From: Anaerococcus mediterraneensis
GTDB taxonomy: Bacteria; Bacillota; Clostridia; Tissierellales; Peptoniphilaceae
Reading direction: 5' to 3'
Assembly (NCBI RefSeq): GCF_900128415.1
Contig: NZ_LT635772.1
Span: forward strand, 1,922,001 to 1,986,000
Length of the DNA: 64,000 nucleotides
In this document: one piece after another, positions 63,505 to 64,000 of the stretch
Layout: the number at the start of each line of letters is the position of its first letter
Position numbering within the stretch: the stretch's first letter is position 1
The notes under the pieces: generated by a model
Seen by the model: the letters and a program-made list of their open reading frames with translations, nothing else
Told to the model about the DNA's origin: nothing
Databases searched by the model: none
Translations under genes and position numbers: made by a program

Positions 63505-64000
63505 TTATTCTAAATATTTTATATCTAAGTATTTGTCTGATAGTCTTGCCTTTATTATAACATTTGCTATAGAAGCATAGATTAAAACCGGAAATACAAT
63601 TGCTCCATAAATTGCAAATGGATCATCACCTAGAACCATAAATGCAACTGCAAGAATACCAACAAAAATAAAGATTGGCAAGATAACAAATTTCAACACT
63701 ATGACCAAGGTTTTTTTGATAAGTCTTTTACCAATTAGCAAGATATTTTTTATCGATGTGAAAACCGGTTCGTCCACATTGTAGCTATCAGCTAAATAAA
63801 GAGTTGAATAAGCTACCAAAAGTGCAAAAACTAGATCTACAACAAGAATTATTATTGGTAATAAAAAAGTCCCTACAGAAAATACCGAGTCATTATTTGG
63901 ATTTGCAATGGCAGAAAAAACTAACATACCGCTTGTTAGTTTTAGAAAGAAAGCCAAAACACTTGTTATCAAAGAAATGATAAAGGCCACTGTCAAGACC
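63505..64000 (-). CDS. Membrane protein, 5' end beyond the window
   Basis: At least 163 residues with four or five hydrophobic segments and a C-terminal KARLSDKYLDIKYLE. The reading frame remains open to the window edge, so the true start is probably outside. No family is recognised with confidence. Its natural terminator was the hairpin now duplicated by the insertion sequence. Confidence 0.65.
   Translation of the reverse strand, partial: VLTVAFIISLITSVLAFFLKLTSGMLVFSAIANPNNDSVFSVGTFLLPIIILVVDLVFALLVAYSTLYLADSYNVDEPVFTSIKNILLIGKRLIKKTLVIVLKFVILPIFIFVGILAVAFMVLGDDPFAIYGAIVFPVLIYASIANVIIKARLSDKYLDIKYLE

Overview
The window looks like chromosome of a low-GC, anaerobic Gram-positive bacterium, most likely a Peptoniphilaceae-type coccus such as Anaerococcus or a relative. 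That placement is inferred from the gene mix: type III glutamine synthetase, AsnA, a group B-like [FeFe] hydrogenase, class B sortase, ECF transporter core, an L,D-transpeptidase, and AT-rich genes with strong AGGAGG-type ribosome binding sites. Most genes lie on the minus strand. Plus-strand genes are asnA, a Crp-family regulator, an azlCD plus kinase-like group, and a glutaredoxin/HAD pair.

Layout: 1-752 is a block of degenerate non-coding repeats ending in the murJ terminator. Then come murJ and a CydDC-like exporter pair (753-5784), the hydrogenase with a small Cys-rich partner (5954-7813), and a complete phosphate system pstSCAB-phoU-phoPR (7868-13978) behind a three-repeat PhoP-box-like promoter. 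Its PstS has the two halves of the domain in swapped order. A radical SAM/SPASM protein, a patatin-like protein and an NCS2 nucleobase permease with a structured leader follow (14116-18050), then asnA. A Fur-box-controlled iron-chelate locus (cupin, FecE/D/B-type transporter, methyltransferase, divergent Crp-type regulator) occupies 19209-24323. RecQ and an eight-gene, mostly overlapping operon run 24376-33438: rRNA methyltransferase, L,D-transpeptidase, EcfA1-A2-T, TruA, a small membrane protein and a DUF4097 protein.

From 33584 there is a hydrolase/flavoprotein pair, azlCD, a PEPCK/HprK-like P-loop protein, and a 23-bp inverted-repeat element (38894-39027). A YdjI/YdjG-like SPFH and zinc-ribbon membrane operon with a lipoprotein (39168-43376) sits below twin operator-like palindromes. 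Next is an unusual pair of a membrane-anchored solute-binding protein and a membrane-bound LuxR regulator (43612-46554). OGG glycosylase, sortase B, glutaredoxin, HAD phosphatase, ferritin, QueH and GlnN follow, then rpsI-rplM with an L13-type leader, TrkH-TrkA, and the PotABCD polyamine importer. The window ends with an IS1182-like element inserted in a terminator hairpin, flanked by a 22-bp direct repeat, and a membrane protein cut by the window edge.

No CRISPR array, rRNA, prophage or recognised defence cassette was seen, and no tRNA was noticed by eye. The best candidates for something new are the permuted PstS, the SBP/LuxR sensor pair, the Fur-controlled methyltransferase/iron locus, the SPFH operon with twin palindromes, the palindrome pair upstream of glnN, the apparently leaderless methyltransferase, and the L,D-transpeptidase with a possible AUA or AUU start.
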